From: Bacteroidales bacterium
GTDB lineage: Bacteria > Bacteroidota > Bacteroidia > Bacteroidales > UBA932
Length of the DNA stretch: 64,000 nt
NCBI GenBank assembly: GCA_017619675.1
Contig: JAFZRX010000004.1
Coordinates: 124,001 to 188,000, forward strand
Reading direction: 5' to 3'
Below the pieces are notes generated by a model, which did no database searches, was not told the origin of the DNA, and saw nothing but the letters and a program-made list of their open reading frames with translations. Shown here one piece after another: positions 28,388-34,605 of the stretch. Both the position numbers and the translations under genes were made by a program. Every line of letters starts with the position of its first letter. Position 1 is the first letter of the stretch.

Positions 28388-29260
28388 TTATGTATGTAAT
28401 ATCATTTTGAGATAATACAAGGCAGCTAGAGCAACTATTAATGCCAAAAGGAGAAAGAAAAACAAATAATGATGACGTTTCCCTGTAGTCTGACGCTCCA
28501 GGCTCTTCCCGTTCACTGCCTCAACTCGGACTAACAATGCAGAATGATTATCTTGATTGTTCTTGGTAAGGTTCTTTAGTATCTCTATTTTCTTTTTGTC
28601 TGTAGCACGCAAGGCGAGAATGTTTACCAATTCTTTATCCTCTATTTTTTCTAGCATTCCATCACTACAAAGGAATAGATAATCGCCAACCTCAATGTCG
28701 GTGAGATTAAGGCAATCGGCTTTTGTGCGGGTTTCCTGATGTGGTTGGATGGCACGGGTTATAACATTCTTCTGTCTTGAAGTCTTAGCTTCCTCTTTTG
28801 TCATCTCGCCTAATGAGATCAATTCATTTACCAACGAATGATCCCTTGTAAGGTGAAGGATCTCTTTTTTAGAAGGACGAATATGATACAGACGGCTATC
28901 ACCAATATGTGCTGTAAAACAACCTCCGGAATGGAATTTGGCAAAGACTAAGGTCGTTCCCATTTTCTTTTCTTCCTCGTTGTCCAAGGCATCTAATGAA
29001 TCATATGCCGCATTTAAGGCTTTATAAAACACATTTTCACTAAAGGTTTCGCTATCTGGATACTCAGATAACATACGAGACATGGTCTCACAAACCGCCT
29101 TAGACGCTACTTCTCCGGCTGCATGACCACCCATTCCATCGCAAAGGATATATAGACTGCCATTGGAAGGCATATCTTCCTGTAAAGGATAGATGTAATC
29201 TTCCTGGTTGCTACGCTGTCCTAATTCGTAGATTGAGTGGGTTATCAATTTATACGTCAT
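28388..29260 (-). CDS. PP2C-family protein phosphatase, membrane anchored
   Basis: A 290-aa enzyme with the PP2C metal-binding motifs CDGMGGHAAGE (about 37-47), AHIGDSRLY and CSDGMLEKI. A single C-terminal transmembrane helix (about 264-285, YLFFFLLLALIVALAALYYL) tethers it to the inner membrane with the catalytic domain in the cytoplasm. It is expected to reverse phosphorylation by the two kinases encoded downstream. It follows the FHA/zinc-ribbon gene by 11 bp. Confidence 0.92.
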   Translation of the reverse strand: MTYKLITHSIYELGQRSNQEDYIYPLQEDMPSNGSLYILCDGMGGHAAGEVASKAVCETMSRMLSEYPDSETFSENVFYKALNAAYDSLDALDNEEEKKMGTTLVFAKFHSGGCFTAHIGDSRLYHIRPSKKEILHLTRDHSLVNELISLGEMTKEEAKTSRQKNVITRAIQPHQETRTKADCLNLTDIEVGDYLFLCSDGMLEKIEDKELVNILALRATDKKKIEILKNLTKNNQDNHSALLVRVEAVNGKSLERQTTGKRHHYLFFFLLLALIVALAALYYLKMILHT

Positions 29261-29271
29261 AGGAATTCCTT

Positions 29272-29820
29272 TTAGATAACAGTCGAATCATTAATGGGAG
29301 TTCCTACATATTGGAGAGGGGTCTCACAAAGTCTGACTATATCTCCGTGTTTCAAGCCTACCTTATCATTATCCTCCAATACTTTTCCATTGATTGTAGT
29401 TGGGTTTTGATTCTTTGCATTGGAGGCGTAAACGTGATACTGAGCATCATTGCCTAATACTACTTCTATGCATAAATGCTCTCTGCTCATTCCCTGGTCT
29501 GTAGTCTTAATAGGTATATCAGCTTTAGAAGGCGTTTTAGTTGTTTTGCGCCCGACAATTTGTTTGCCTTCTTTTAAAGGATATAAAAGGCCCGTGATTT
29601 TGTCCAGCAGATAGCCAATAGAACCTTTCTTTGAAAGACTGACAATTGTTTCATCGTCTACAGGTTCGATTGGAGTACCGGTTTTGATTTGCAGAAAACT
29701 AGTAAACTTGCCCTTATGTTTACAATTAGGACAGGTCACGTTCTTAGTATAATTGGCAGGGTTGTCAAATGCTTCTAATATGGCACCACATACTGGGCAT
29801 TTGATATGAATCTTTTCCAT
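29272..29820 (-). CDS. Zinc-ribbon plus FHA-domain protein
   Basis: A 182-aa cytoplasmic protein. The N-terminus has a zinc ribbon (CPVCGAI ... CPNCKHKG, about residues 9-35). Residues about 75-175 form an FHA domain with MSREHL (phosphothreonine-binding Ser/Arg/His) and PTTINGK. FHA domains bind phosphothreonine peptides, so it is a likely reader of the kinases in this cluster. It has its own promoter (29842-29871). Confidence 0.88.
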   Translation of the reverse strand: MEKIHIKCPVCGAILEAFDNPANYTKNVTCPNCKHKGKFTSFLQIKTGTPIEPVDDETIVSLSKKGSIGYLLDKITGLLYPLKEGKQIVGRKTTKTPSKADIPIKTTDQGMSREHLCIEVVLGNDAQYHVYASNAKNQNPTTINGKVLEDNDKVGLKHGDIVRLCETPLQYVGTPINDSTVI

Positions 29821-29841
29821 ATATCGGTTATTTGTTCAGGG

Positions 29842-29871
29842 CAAAAATATAACCCCTCACTTCAAATCAAA
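29842..29871 (-). promoter_or_regulatory. -33/-7 promoter of the FHA-PP2C genes
   Basis: On the minus strand TTTG (29868-29871), 18 bp spacer and TATTTTTG (29842-29849) fit the Bacteroidota consensus well; the ATG is at 29820. Confidence 0.65.
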
Positions 29872-29928
29872 AGTATTTCTCCTTTTAATACACGAAACTA
29901 TAGAGTTTACTGATGAAATGTGTTTTAG

Positions 29929-30624
29929 CTACTCAGAAAACTTAGATCTACAGTACGGGCAAGACCGGTTTTTCATCAACTCATTATACGGGGTAAACCC
30001 TAAAAAATGCTTACACGCAGGATTAGGGCAAACATACTTCTCACGGAATGATTCTTCTATCTCCCTTGACTTTAAAGGCACCTTGCTAGCATTAATGTAG
30101 CGTATTAGGGCAAATGCAAGAGCAAAAAGCGCCGCTACAATAATCATAATAAATCTGGCATTAGGGAGAAAGACCGCAATTCCTATTGAGGTCATAGAAA
30201 GAACGCCAGGCAACGCACTAAGAGCATTCAGTTTACCTTGCTTTACTTGCATGTCAAACTTTGCTTGCTGATAGTTGTCATATACAGCTTTTAGATGCTT
30301 GATGGAATAAGCTTGCTTGGATGTTGCGGCCTTAATGATAGTCTCCAGATCAAGGTGATACCTGGATGGACCAAGTTCGACATTATCTTGTATACGTATG
30401 TCGCTTTTCTTCTTGCAGTCTGAACCATTGACATAAGTAAAGTTGTTGTTTGTAAGGTCCTCAATGCTAATTTTATCATTGTCAATAGTTATCTTGCAAT
30501 GCTTCCTACTAACATCTTTAGATACGCTGCCAGGGGGACCAACAAAAACAGTCTGTCCGTTAAAGGTGACAGACAATCTAGGATTCTCAACACCGCTTTC
30601 TCGGCCTATTATAAGTTCAGTCAT
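29929..30624 (-). CDS. FHA domain, two TM segments and C-terminal zinc ribbon
   Basis: A 231-aa protein. Residues 1-90 are an FHA domain (LIIGRESG, VSRKHCKI, NFTYVNGS). Two adjacent hydrophobic segments (about 140-155 and 158-180, FIMIIVAALFALAFALI) place it in the inner membrane, and the C-terminus is a zinc ribbon (CPNPACKHF ... CPYCRSKF). Its start overlaps the LytTR stop by one base. It probably recruits phosphorylated partners to the membrane near the kinases. Confidence 0.85.
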   Translation of the reverse strand: MTELIIGRESGVENPRLSVTFNGQTVFVGPPGSVSKDVSRKHCKITIDNDKISIEDLTNNNFTYVNGSDCKKKSDIRIQDNVELGPSRYHLDLETIIKAATSKQAYSIKHLKAVYDNYQQAKFDMQVKQGKLNALSALPGVLSMTSIGIAVFLPNARFIMIIVAALFALAFALIRYINASKVPLKSREIEESFREKYVCPNPACKHFLGFTPYNELMKNRSCPYCRSKFSE

Positions 30625-31025
30625 TAGTCTTGCTCCGGTTTATGATATGGTGAAATCAACTCCTTGAGTCCCTTCAATGCCACTTTTGATATAGGGAGAT
30701 TGAAGGAAAAACTTTTCTGATCACTTAAAGACAGTTCTTGTTTTAGGGTATTGATCCTATATATGTAACTGAGATTAATTATGAATCGTTTCCCTATCCT
30801 TGCAAATGTCCCGGGGGCATCTTTAAAACGGAGCGCTAAAAGTTCTTCCATTCGCCCTAAATTCATCAACAGCATATCGGCCTCCCCATTTACAGAAACA
30901 AATTTCGTATAGTTACCATCAGCTTCGAAATACACAACTGATGATAAATCAACTCTCAAAAGTTCATCTCTTGAGTTGAAGTATATTATTCTTGGTTTCA
31001 TGCTCACTGCTAGGAAGTCATTCAT
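30624..31025 (-). CDS. LytTR DNA-binding domain protein
   Basis: A 133-aa protein made almost wholly of a LytTR domain: VYFEADGNYTKFVSV (about 31-45), FARIGKRFIINLSYI and ISKVALKGL. LytTR proteins bind direct repeats and act as transcription factors, usually as response-regulator outputs; here no receiver domain is present, so activity could be set by phosphorylation by the linked kinases or by an FHA protein. This is inference. A second ATG at 31001 (MKPRIIYF) is an equally good start. It is the first gene of the cluster. Confidence 0.88.
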   Translation of the reverse strand: MNDFLAVSMKPRIIYFNSRDELLRVDLSSVVYFEADGNYTKFVSVNGEADMLLMNLGRMEELLALRFKDAPGTFARIGKRFIINLSYIYRINTLKQELSLSDQKSFSFNLPISKVALKGLKELISPYHKPEQD

Positions 31026-31038
31026 TAAGTGGTAAGTA

Positions 31039-31046
31039 CAAATATA
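31039..31046 (-). promoter_or_regulatory. -7 box of the LytTR gene
   Basis: TATATTTG on the minus strand, 13 bp before the ATG at 31025 and 37 before that at 31001. Confidence 0.5.
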
Positions 31047-31125
31047 ATAAATAATTAATGCCGTTGCATACAGGGATTTGTTAATTATTCATTTACTTAT
31101 TTTTTGACTTGTTTCCTTCTTTCTA

Positions 31126-32190
31126 TTAATCGCTTTCGACACTCATCCCATATATTTTGTCCAAACCTTTTACTATGCAGTTAGTGAAATGTTCTTTTGT
31201 CGTTCTATTACCATCCTTGATATCTTCTGAGTATAACTCTGATAGCACATACTCTATGAATTCATCGCATGGGTATTTGGTTTTAGGAATACGAGGGTCC
31301 TTCTTTGATATAGATTGCCAAATATGAATTATCTTTTCCTTATCATCTGCAAGTCTCCTCTTTACAATTATATCTATAAATGGCTGCTTTATTGAGTCAA
31401 TGATGTCATCTTCCGAGACAACCATAACCCTTTCTTCTGAATGACCATCATTTTCTGGTGCAGAAGCAAACAAAGAATCTAAGCCATATGGAACTGATGT
31501 ACGACTAAAGCCGTGTTTTGAAAAAGAAGCACAAAAAATAACATCTCCCAAGATAAATAGAGCTATCTTGTTTCTCAAAAAATACTCAAGATGTATAATT
31601 CCAGACCCACGTTTTGAATAATCCTTATCATAGAGCACTTTATAAGTAAAAGGTAGCTTACTCATAAGAAAAGAGAGATCCTCTCCTCCTTCTTTTTTTC
31701 TAATGTAGTTAGTTAGCCTTTTACCAAGACTATTAACAAGTGCTTTTGGCATATCAAGACTCTGAGAATCAAACTTAGCTGTTCGCCATATTATTGAAAT
31801 CCAATAATAATATGCGACATCTATTGGGATATGACGACCCTCAAGAATGTGAGCGTGGTAGGGTGACTCTAAAAACTCGCCAAGTTTCTTCTCGCAGTGA
31901 GTACAAAAAATATAGTCTTTGGCGACATCGCTTTTCCTCATCTGATTCAGACGTTCCTCAGTTAGCTCATCAAAACTATCTGCTAGCTGCTCTGGAAGGA
32001 CCTCTCTTCCTATATATGTAGAAGTGCTACGCTCATTAATAGTAAATAACAACTCTTTGCCTCTCTTGTAACTGTTATCTACGCTAGAGACCATACTTAT
32101 AAAGAAACTAGGAATTATATGAGAATTAGTTTTGTCTGCAGGACGTGTTAGACAGATAGAACATAATGGTGAAGGATTCCGAGATTCCAT
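31126..32190 (-). CDS. Zinc-finger HNH-like protein of unknown function
   Basis: A 354-aa protein. The N-terminal CSICLTRPADKTNSHIIPSFF and later FCTHCEKKLGEFLESPYH give a C-x2-C ... SHIIP ... C-x2-C-E pattern like the zinc-binding core of HNH-endonuclease-related proteins. The middle (about 100-260) is rich in hydrophobic helices but has no clear transmembrane segment. Proteins of this pattern are sometimes found beside mobile or defence genes; here it sits at the right edge of the AT-rich island. Nuclease activity is not shown: the third HNH residue is not obvious. Confidence 0.55.
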   Translation of the reverse strand: MESRNPSPLCSICLTRPADKTNSHIIPSFFISMVSSVDNSYKRGKELLFTINERSTSTYIGREVLPEQLADSFDELTEERLNQMRKSDVAKDYIFCTHCEKKLGEFLESPYHAHILEGRHIPIDVAYYYWISIIWRTAKFDSQSLDMPKALVNSLGKRLTNYIRKKEGGEDLSFLMSKLPFTYKVLYDKDYSKRGSGIIHLEYFLRNKIALFILGDVIFCASFSKHGFSRTSVPYGLDSLFASAPENDGHSEERVMVVSEDDIIDSIKQPFIDIIVKRRLADDKEKIIHIWQSISKKDPRIPKTKYPCDEFIEYVLSELYSEDIKDGNRTTKEHFTNCIVKGLDKIYGMSVESD

Positions 32191-32402
32191 ATGCTATAGT
32201 TTATACATAATAGAATGAAAAATGATTATCCCTTTAGATTCGCCCCAAGAATACGCTACGGTTGTTTTCTTTTTGGTGAGACTAAGGGCGAGGTCTTAGA
32301 AAAAACAGAGAATGCTGCATCTAGCTTGGTTCGTGGCGGATCACCCTCATCTCCGCAATCTCAAGGAATTATTCAAAGGTACGATGAATTCATTAATATC
32401 CA
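32191..32402. other. Probably noncoding spacer
   Basis: No convincing gene on either strand. A plus-strand reading frame from 32215 runs on through the 51-bp repeat, which argues against coding. Confidence 0.5.
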
Positions 32403-32453
32403 AACAACAAAGGGGCCCCCAGTGGTGGGCGGCCCTTTGACCGGATGGATTGG
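32403..32453. repeat. 51-bp repeat, copy A (GC-rich hairpin)
   Basis: Identical over 51 bp to 33987-34037. It contains AAAGGGGCC ... GGCCCTTT arms, which on the minus strand form a strong hairpin followed by TTTGTTGTTT, so it may terminate the small-ORF transcript. Confidence 0.9.
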
Positions 32454-32467
32454 TTTTGAGATAGAAA

Positions 32468-32515
32468 AGAAGGCGACTATTGGTCGCCTTCTCCGGAGCC
32501 AAGGCTCCTTCGGAG
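32468..32515. other. Two consecutive RNA/DNA hairpins
   Basis: A perfect 10-bp stem (AGAAGGCGAC / GTCGCCTTCT) is directly followed by a bulged CTCC-GGAGCC / GGCTCC-GGAG stem. They lie between the 44-aa ORF and the 51-bp repeat. Confidence 0.65.
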
Positions 32516-32561
32516 ATGTAGGTGCAGCACCGGTCAAAGACCGATTAAGCCGTGACTCAAA

Positions 32562-32696
32562 CTAATGTTTTCGCCAGTGGGCCTTCACGTGGATTCTTTT
32601 TCCGTTTTGTACTCTCCAGTAGGAATGCACATAAACGGGCCTGGCACATGTACCTTGTACAGTGAGGTGAATGATGATGACACTAGTATTAGACAT
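32562..32696 (-). CDS. 44-aa basic small protein of cassette A
   Basis: An ORF of 44 codons, from ATG at 32696 to TAG at 32562. The first 15 residues are hydrophobic/neutral (MSNTSVIIIHLTVQG), the rest basic and aromatic (YVHSYWRVQNGKRIHVKAHW). No family recognised. Support for it being real is its place in a cassette duplicated at 34.0-34.4 kb, with a promoter, a terminated leader RNA complementary to its start codon region, and trailing hairpins. It could be a small toxin-like or regulatory peptide, or a non-functional reading frame. Confidence 0.5.
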   Translation of the reverse strand: MSNTSVIIIHLTVQGTCARPVYVHSYWRVQNGKRIHVKAHWRKH

Positions 32697-32756
32697 TATT
32701 TAAGATTATTAGTTTTGGAGGTCTCTCATTGACAACCCTGATCATCTCCGTCATTC

Positions 32757-32838
32757 AAAAAAAAGAGCACCGCTCCCTCTCGGGTGGCAATGCTCTTATG
32801 TCTAATACTGGTCGATCCCTCGACCCTAATAATCTTGC
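32757..32838 (-). ncRNA. Predicted small RNA/leader of cassette A
   Basis: Starts about 6 bp after a TATATTTG box and ends in an intrinsic terminator: stem AAGAGCA / TGCTCTT with inner CACC/GGTG pairs and eight U (32757-32797). A 6-bp hairpin GGTCGAGGGATCGACC sits near the 5' end. Two flanking segments, 11 and 12 nt, are exactly complementary to 32702-32712 and 32685-32696, the leader and first four codons of the 44-aa ORF. Read-through would give the ORF mRNA; the terminated form could act on it. Confidence 0.6.
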
Positions 32839-32842
32839 TACT

Positions 32843-32892
32843 GCAAATATAAACAATTCTTCATAGTTTACAAGTGTTTTCAATGATCTTTC
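32843..32892 (-). promoter_or_regulatory. Conserved promoter repeat, copy A
   Basis: A 50-bp segment 88% identical (44/50) to 34373-34422. It contains TTG, 19 bp, TATATTTG, the expected -33/-7 spacing. Its upstream end includes the stop codon of the ADP-ribosylglycohydrolase gene. Confidence 0.7.
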
Positions 32893-33734
32893 TGGTAGGC
32901 GGAGAACTGGGTTAGGGTGTCCTTCAGGTCTTTGGGGAGGAGCGGGAGCACCCTGTCCTGAAGGTAAGGGTGCAGCGGGCCGTAGAAGGCTTCGGCGATG
33001 CCGCCTGTGATGCAGGCGAGGGTGTCGCTGTCGCCGCCCAGGGAGACGGCTTTGCGGATGGCGTCGACGTAGTCCTTGGAGTCAAGGAAGCAGATGATGG
33101 CCTGGGGCACGGTGCCCTGGCAGCTGCTTTCCCATTTGTAGATGGAGTGCCAATAGTCGTACGTCTTGTGCAGGTCGTAGTGGTATTTCTTTTCGATGTA
33201 GTCGCGGATCTCCTCCTTGCTCTTCCCTGTCCGGGCAAGGTATATGGCCGCTGCCGTGGCCTGGGCGCCCTTTATCCCTTCCGGATGATTGTGAGTGATT
33301 GCTGCCGATATCGCAGCCACTCTCTCCGTCTCCTCGAGGGTATCAAAGAACCAACCCACAGCGCTGACCCTCATTGCCGAACCGTTGCCGAAACTGCCAT
33401 ATGGGTGTCGCCCTGTGGAAGAACTGTACGGAGAGGCACCGTATTTCTCATCGAAAGGATTAAGCCTGTCCGGATGAAACAGCCAGTGATAGAAACCTGT
33501 CCCATACCCGCCCATAGGGCAGCGGAAGCGCCTGGCGAACATTACCATGGTATCCTCCAGTTTCTGATAACTGTGTGTTGGGTCTGAAAGCAGCCACTGT
33601 GCAACTGCTATTGTCATTATGCTGTCGTCCGTGAAATTGCTGTCATCGCAGAACAGCTGGAACTCGTACTCCTTTGTGTTATTGAATTCATAATGGGATC
33701 CGATAACGTCCCCTGTAATTGCTCCTAGCATCAT
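32880..33734 (-). CDS. ADP-ribosylglycohydrolase (DraG/ARH) family protein
   Basis: A 284-aa cytoplasmic protein starting MMLGAITGDVIGS at 33734, preceded by AAGGA; an upstream TTG is less likely. The paired-Asp motif FTDDSIM (about residues 38-44) and the C-terminal SLGGDSDTLACITGGIAEA are the metal-binding hallmarks of the ARH/DraG fold. Such enzymes remove ADP-ribose from proteins or small molecules. It is GC-richer than the signalling island and lies between two small-RNA cassettes, whose promoter overlaps its stop codon. Confidence 0.9.
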   Translation of the reverse strand: MMLGAITGDVIGSHYEFNNTKEYEFQLFCDDSNFTDDSIMTIAVAQWLLSDPTHSYQKLEDTMVMFARRFRCPMGGYGTGFYHWLFHPDRLNPFDEKYGASPYSSSTGRHPYGSFGNGSAMRVSAVGWFFDTLEETERVAAISAAITHNHPEGIKGAQATAAAIYLARTGKSKEEIRDYIEKKYHYDLHKTYDYWHSIYKWESSCQGTVPQAIICFLDSKDYVDAIRKAVSLGGDSDTLACITGGIAEAFYGPLHPYLQDRVLPLLPKDLKDTLTQFSAYQKDH

Positions 33735-33773
33735 TCCTTGCGTTTTGTTATTTGTTTTTGCGTTATTTTTACG

Positions 33774-33781
33774 CAAATGTA
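33774..33781 (-). promoter_or_regulatory. -7 box of the ADP-ribosylglycohydrolase gene
   Basis: TACATTTG on the minus strand, predicting a leader of about 34 nt. Confidence 0.5.
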
Positions 33782-33874
33782 AATCAATTCTTTTATAATT
33801 GCAAATAAAAAGTGCATTATGAAATTCTGAGGGATGGTTGGGAGGGCGTGAGGATAGCCAGGAGGCATGTCAGT

Positions 33875-33956
33875 CGTCCCTCCGAGCCCAAATTGCGGCG
33901 GAGGGATGATGGATGTGCCCTGCAGGGCTGCCGGAGGGTATACTATCGTCCCTCCG
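33875..33956. repeat. Two REP-like hairpins with CGTCCCTCCG arms
   Basis: CGTCCCTCCG (33875-33884) pairs with CGGAGGGATG (33899-33908), and CGGAGGG (33932) pairs with CCCTCCG (33950-33956). The same arm appears in alternating orientation, like a bacterial interspersed palindromic element. No gene is seen in 33782-34064. Confidence 0.6.
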
Positions 33957-33986
33957 ATTTTCATAACGGGTTCCGCAAGGCTGTGG

Positions 33987-34037
33987 AACAACAAAGGGGC
34001 CCCCAGTGGTGGGCGGCCCTTTGACCGGATGGATTGG
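33987..34037. repeat. 51-bp repeat, copy B (GC-rich hairpin)
   Basis: Identical to 32403-32453. Directly followed (34038-34058) by a 7-bp hairpin AATCAGT / ACTGATT that lies just after the small-ORF stop. Confidence 0.9.
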
Positions 34038-34064
34038 CAATCAGTCCGGGGAACTGATTAAACA

Positions 34065-34208
34065 TCAACTTCTCAGAAGACGTTTCCGAATGACCTCCTG
34101 AACAACCACGAAGAACTTTGAGATGCTCTTCGTTTTCCTTGTGACATATTCTTGGGGACTGCGCTCTAAGGATACGTCAAAAGCGAATTTGGTTTTTAGT
34201 TTGACCAT
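34065..34208 (-). CDS. 47-aa basic small protein of cassette B
   Basis: An ORF of 47 codons, ATG at 34208, TGA at 34065. Lys/Arg-rich throughout (MVKLKTKFAFDVSLERSPQ, EVIRKRLLRS) with a central hydrophobic patch SKFFVVVQEV; no family recognised and no sequence similarity to the 44-aa protein of cassette A apart from size and charge. As there, a terminated RNA with matching complementarity precedes it and the 51-bp hairpin follows it. Confidence 0.55.
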   Translation of the reverse strand: MVKLKTKFAFDVSLERSPQEYVTRKTKSISKFFVVVQEVIRKRLLRS

Positions 34209-34297
34209 AGTTTGTATTATTAATTGTTAAGTAATTACAAATAACCACTGGATTAGAATGAAAGAGTACCTCATCCGGTTTTAATAGATATGATAAT

Positions 34298-34368
34298 ACA
34301 AAAGTGCCGCTCCCAAGAGCAGCACTCTAATAACTTAACAGCCCTTTCTCAAGGGGCATTAATAATAC
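34298..34368 (-). ncRNA. Predicted small RNA/leader of cassette B
   Basis: Starts just after a TATATTTG box and ends in a 10-bp stem (AGTGCTGCTC / GAGCGGCACT) followed by four U (34299-34326). Between two antisense segments lies a hairpin (GCCCCTT / AAAGGGC). The segments, 13 of 13 and 12 of 13 nt, together complement the unbroken 26 nt at 34212-34237, ending 3 nt before the start codon of the 47-aa ORF. Confidence 0.62.
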
Positions 34369-34372
34369 AATA

Positions 34373-34422
34373 GCAAATATACGCATTTCTTCATAGTTTA
34401 CAACACTTTTCAATGATCTTTC
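34373..34422 (-). promoter_or_regulatory. Conserved promoter repeat, copy B
   Basis: TTG, 19 bp, TATATTTG, with the same flanks as copy A. Differences from copy A fall between the boxes or beside them, leaving both boxes unchanged. Confidence 0.7.
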
Positions 34423-34605
34423 AGCCGGCAAGTTACGGAGTCTTATCCGTGTTCCCTAAAAGTACACGAAAAAGATTTTCAATCTATTGATTGTTAGTGA
34501 AATACCTTGAATAAATGTGGAAATTATTACGAATAATCAACTATTGAATGACAGAAACAATCGCATGGTTTCATAATGGCTCAGCGGGGCGGGGAAAGGG
34601 GTGGG

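Noticed and set aside
15544-31025. Kinase, phosphatase and FHA genes considered as type VI secretion regulators
   Set aside because: No Tss, Hcp, VgrG or ClpV genes are present; the neighbours are surface lipoproteins and LytTR.
32215-32565. A 116-codon plus-strand frame
   Set aside because: It runs through the 51-bp repeat and the hairpins, and has no family match; noncoding is more likely.
34425-34605. Gap between cassette B and the rhomboid gene searched for a further small ORF or RNA
   Set aside because: Nothing beyond chance-length frames and no terminator seen.
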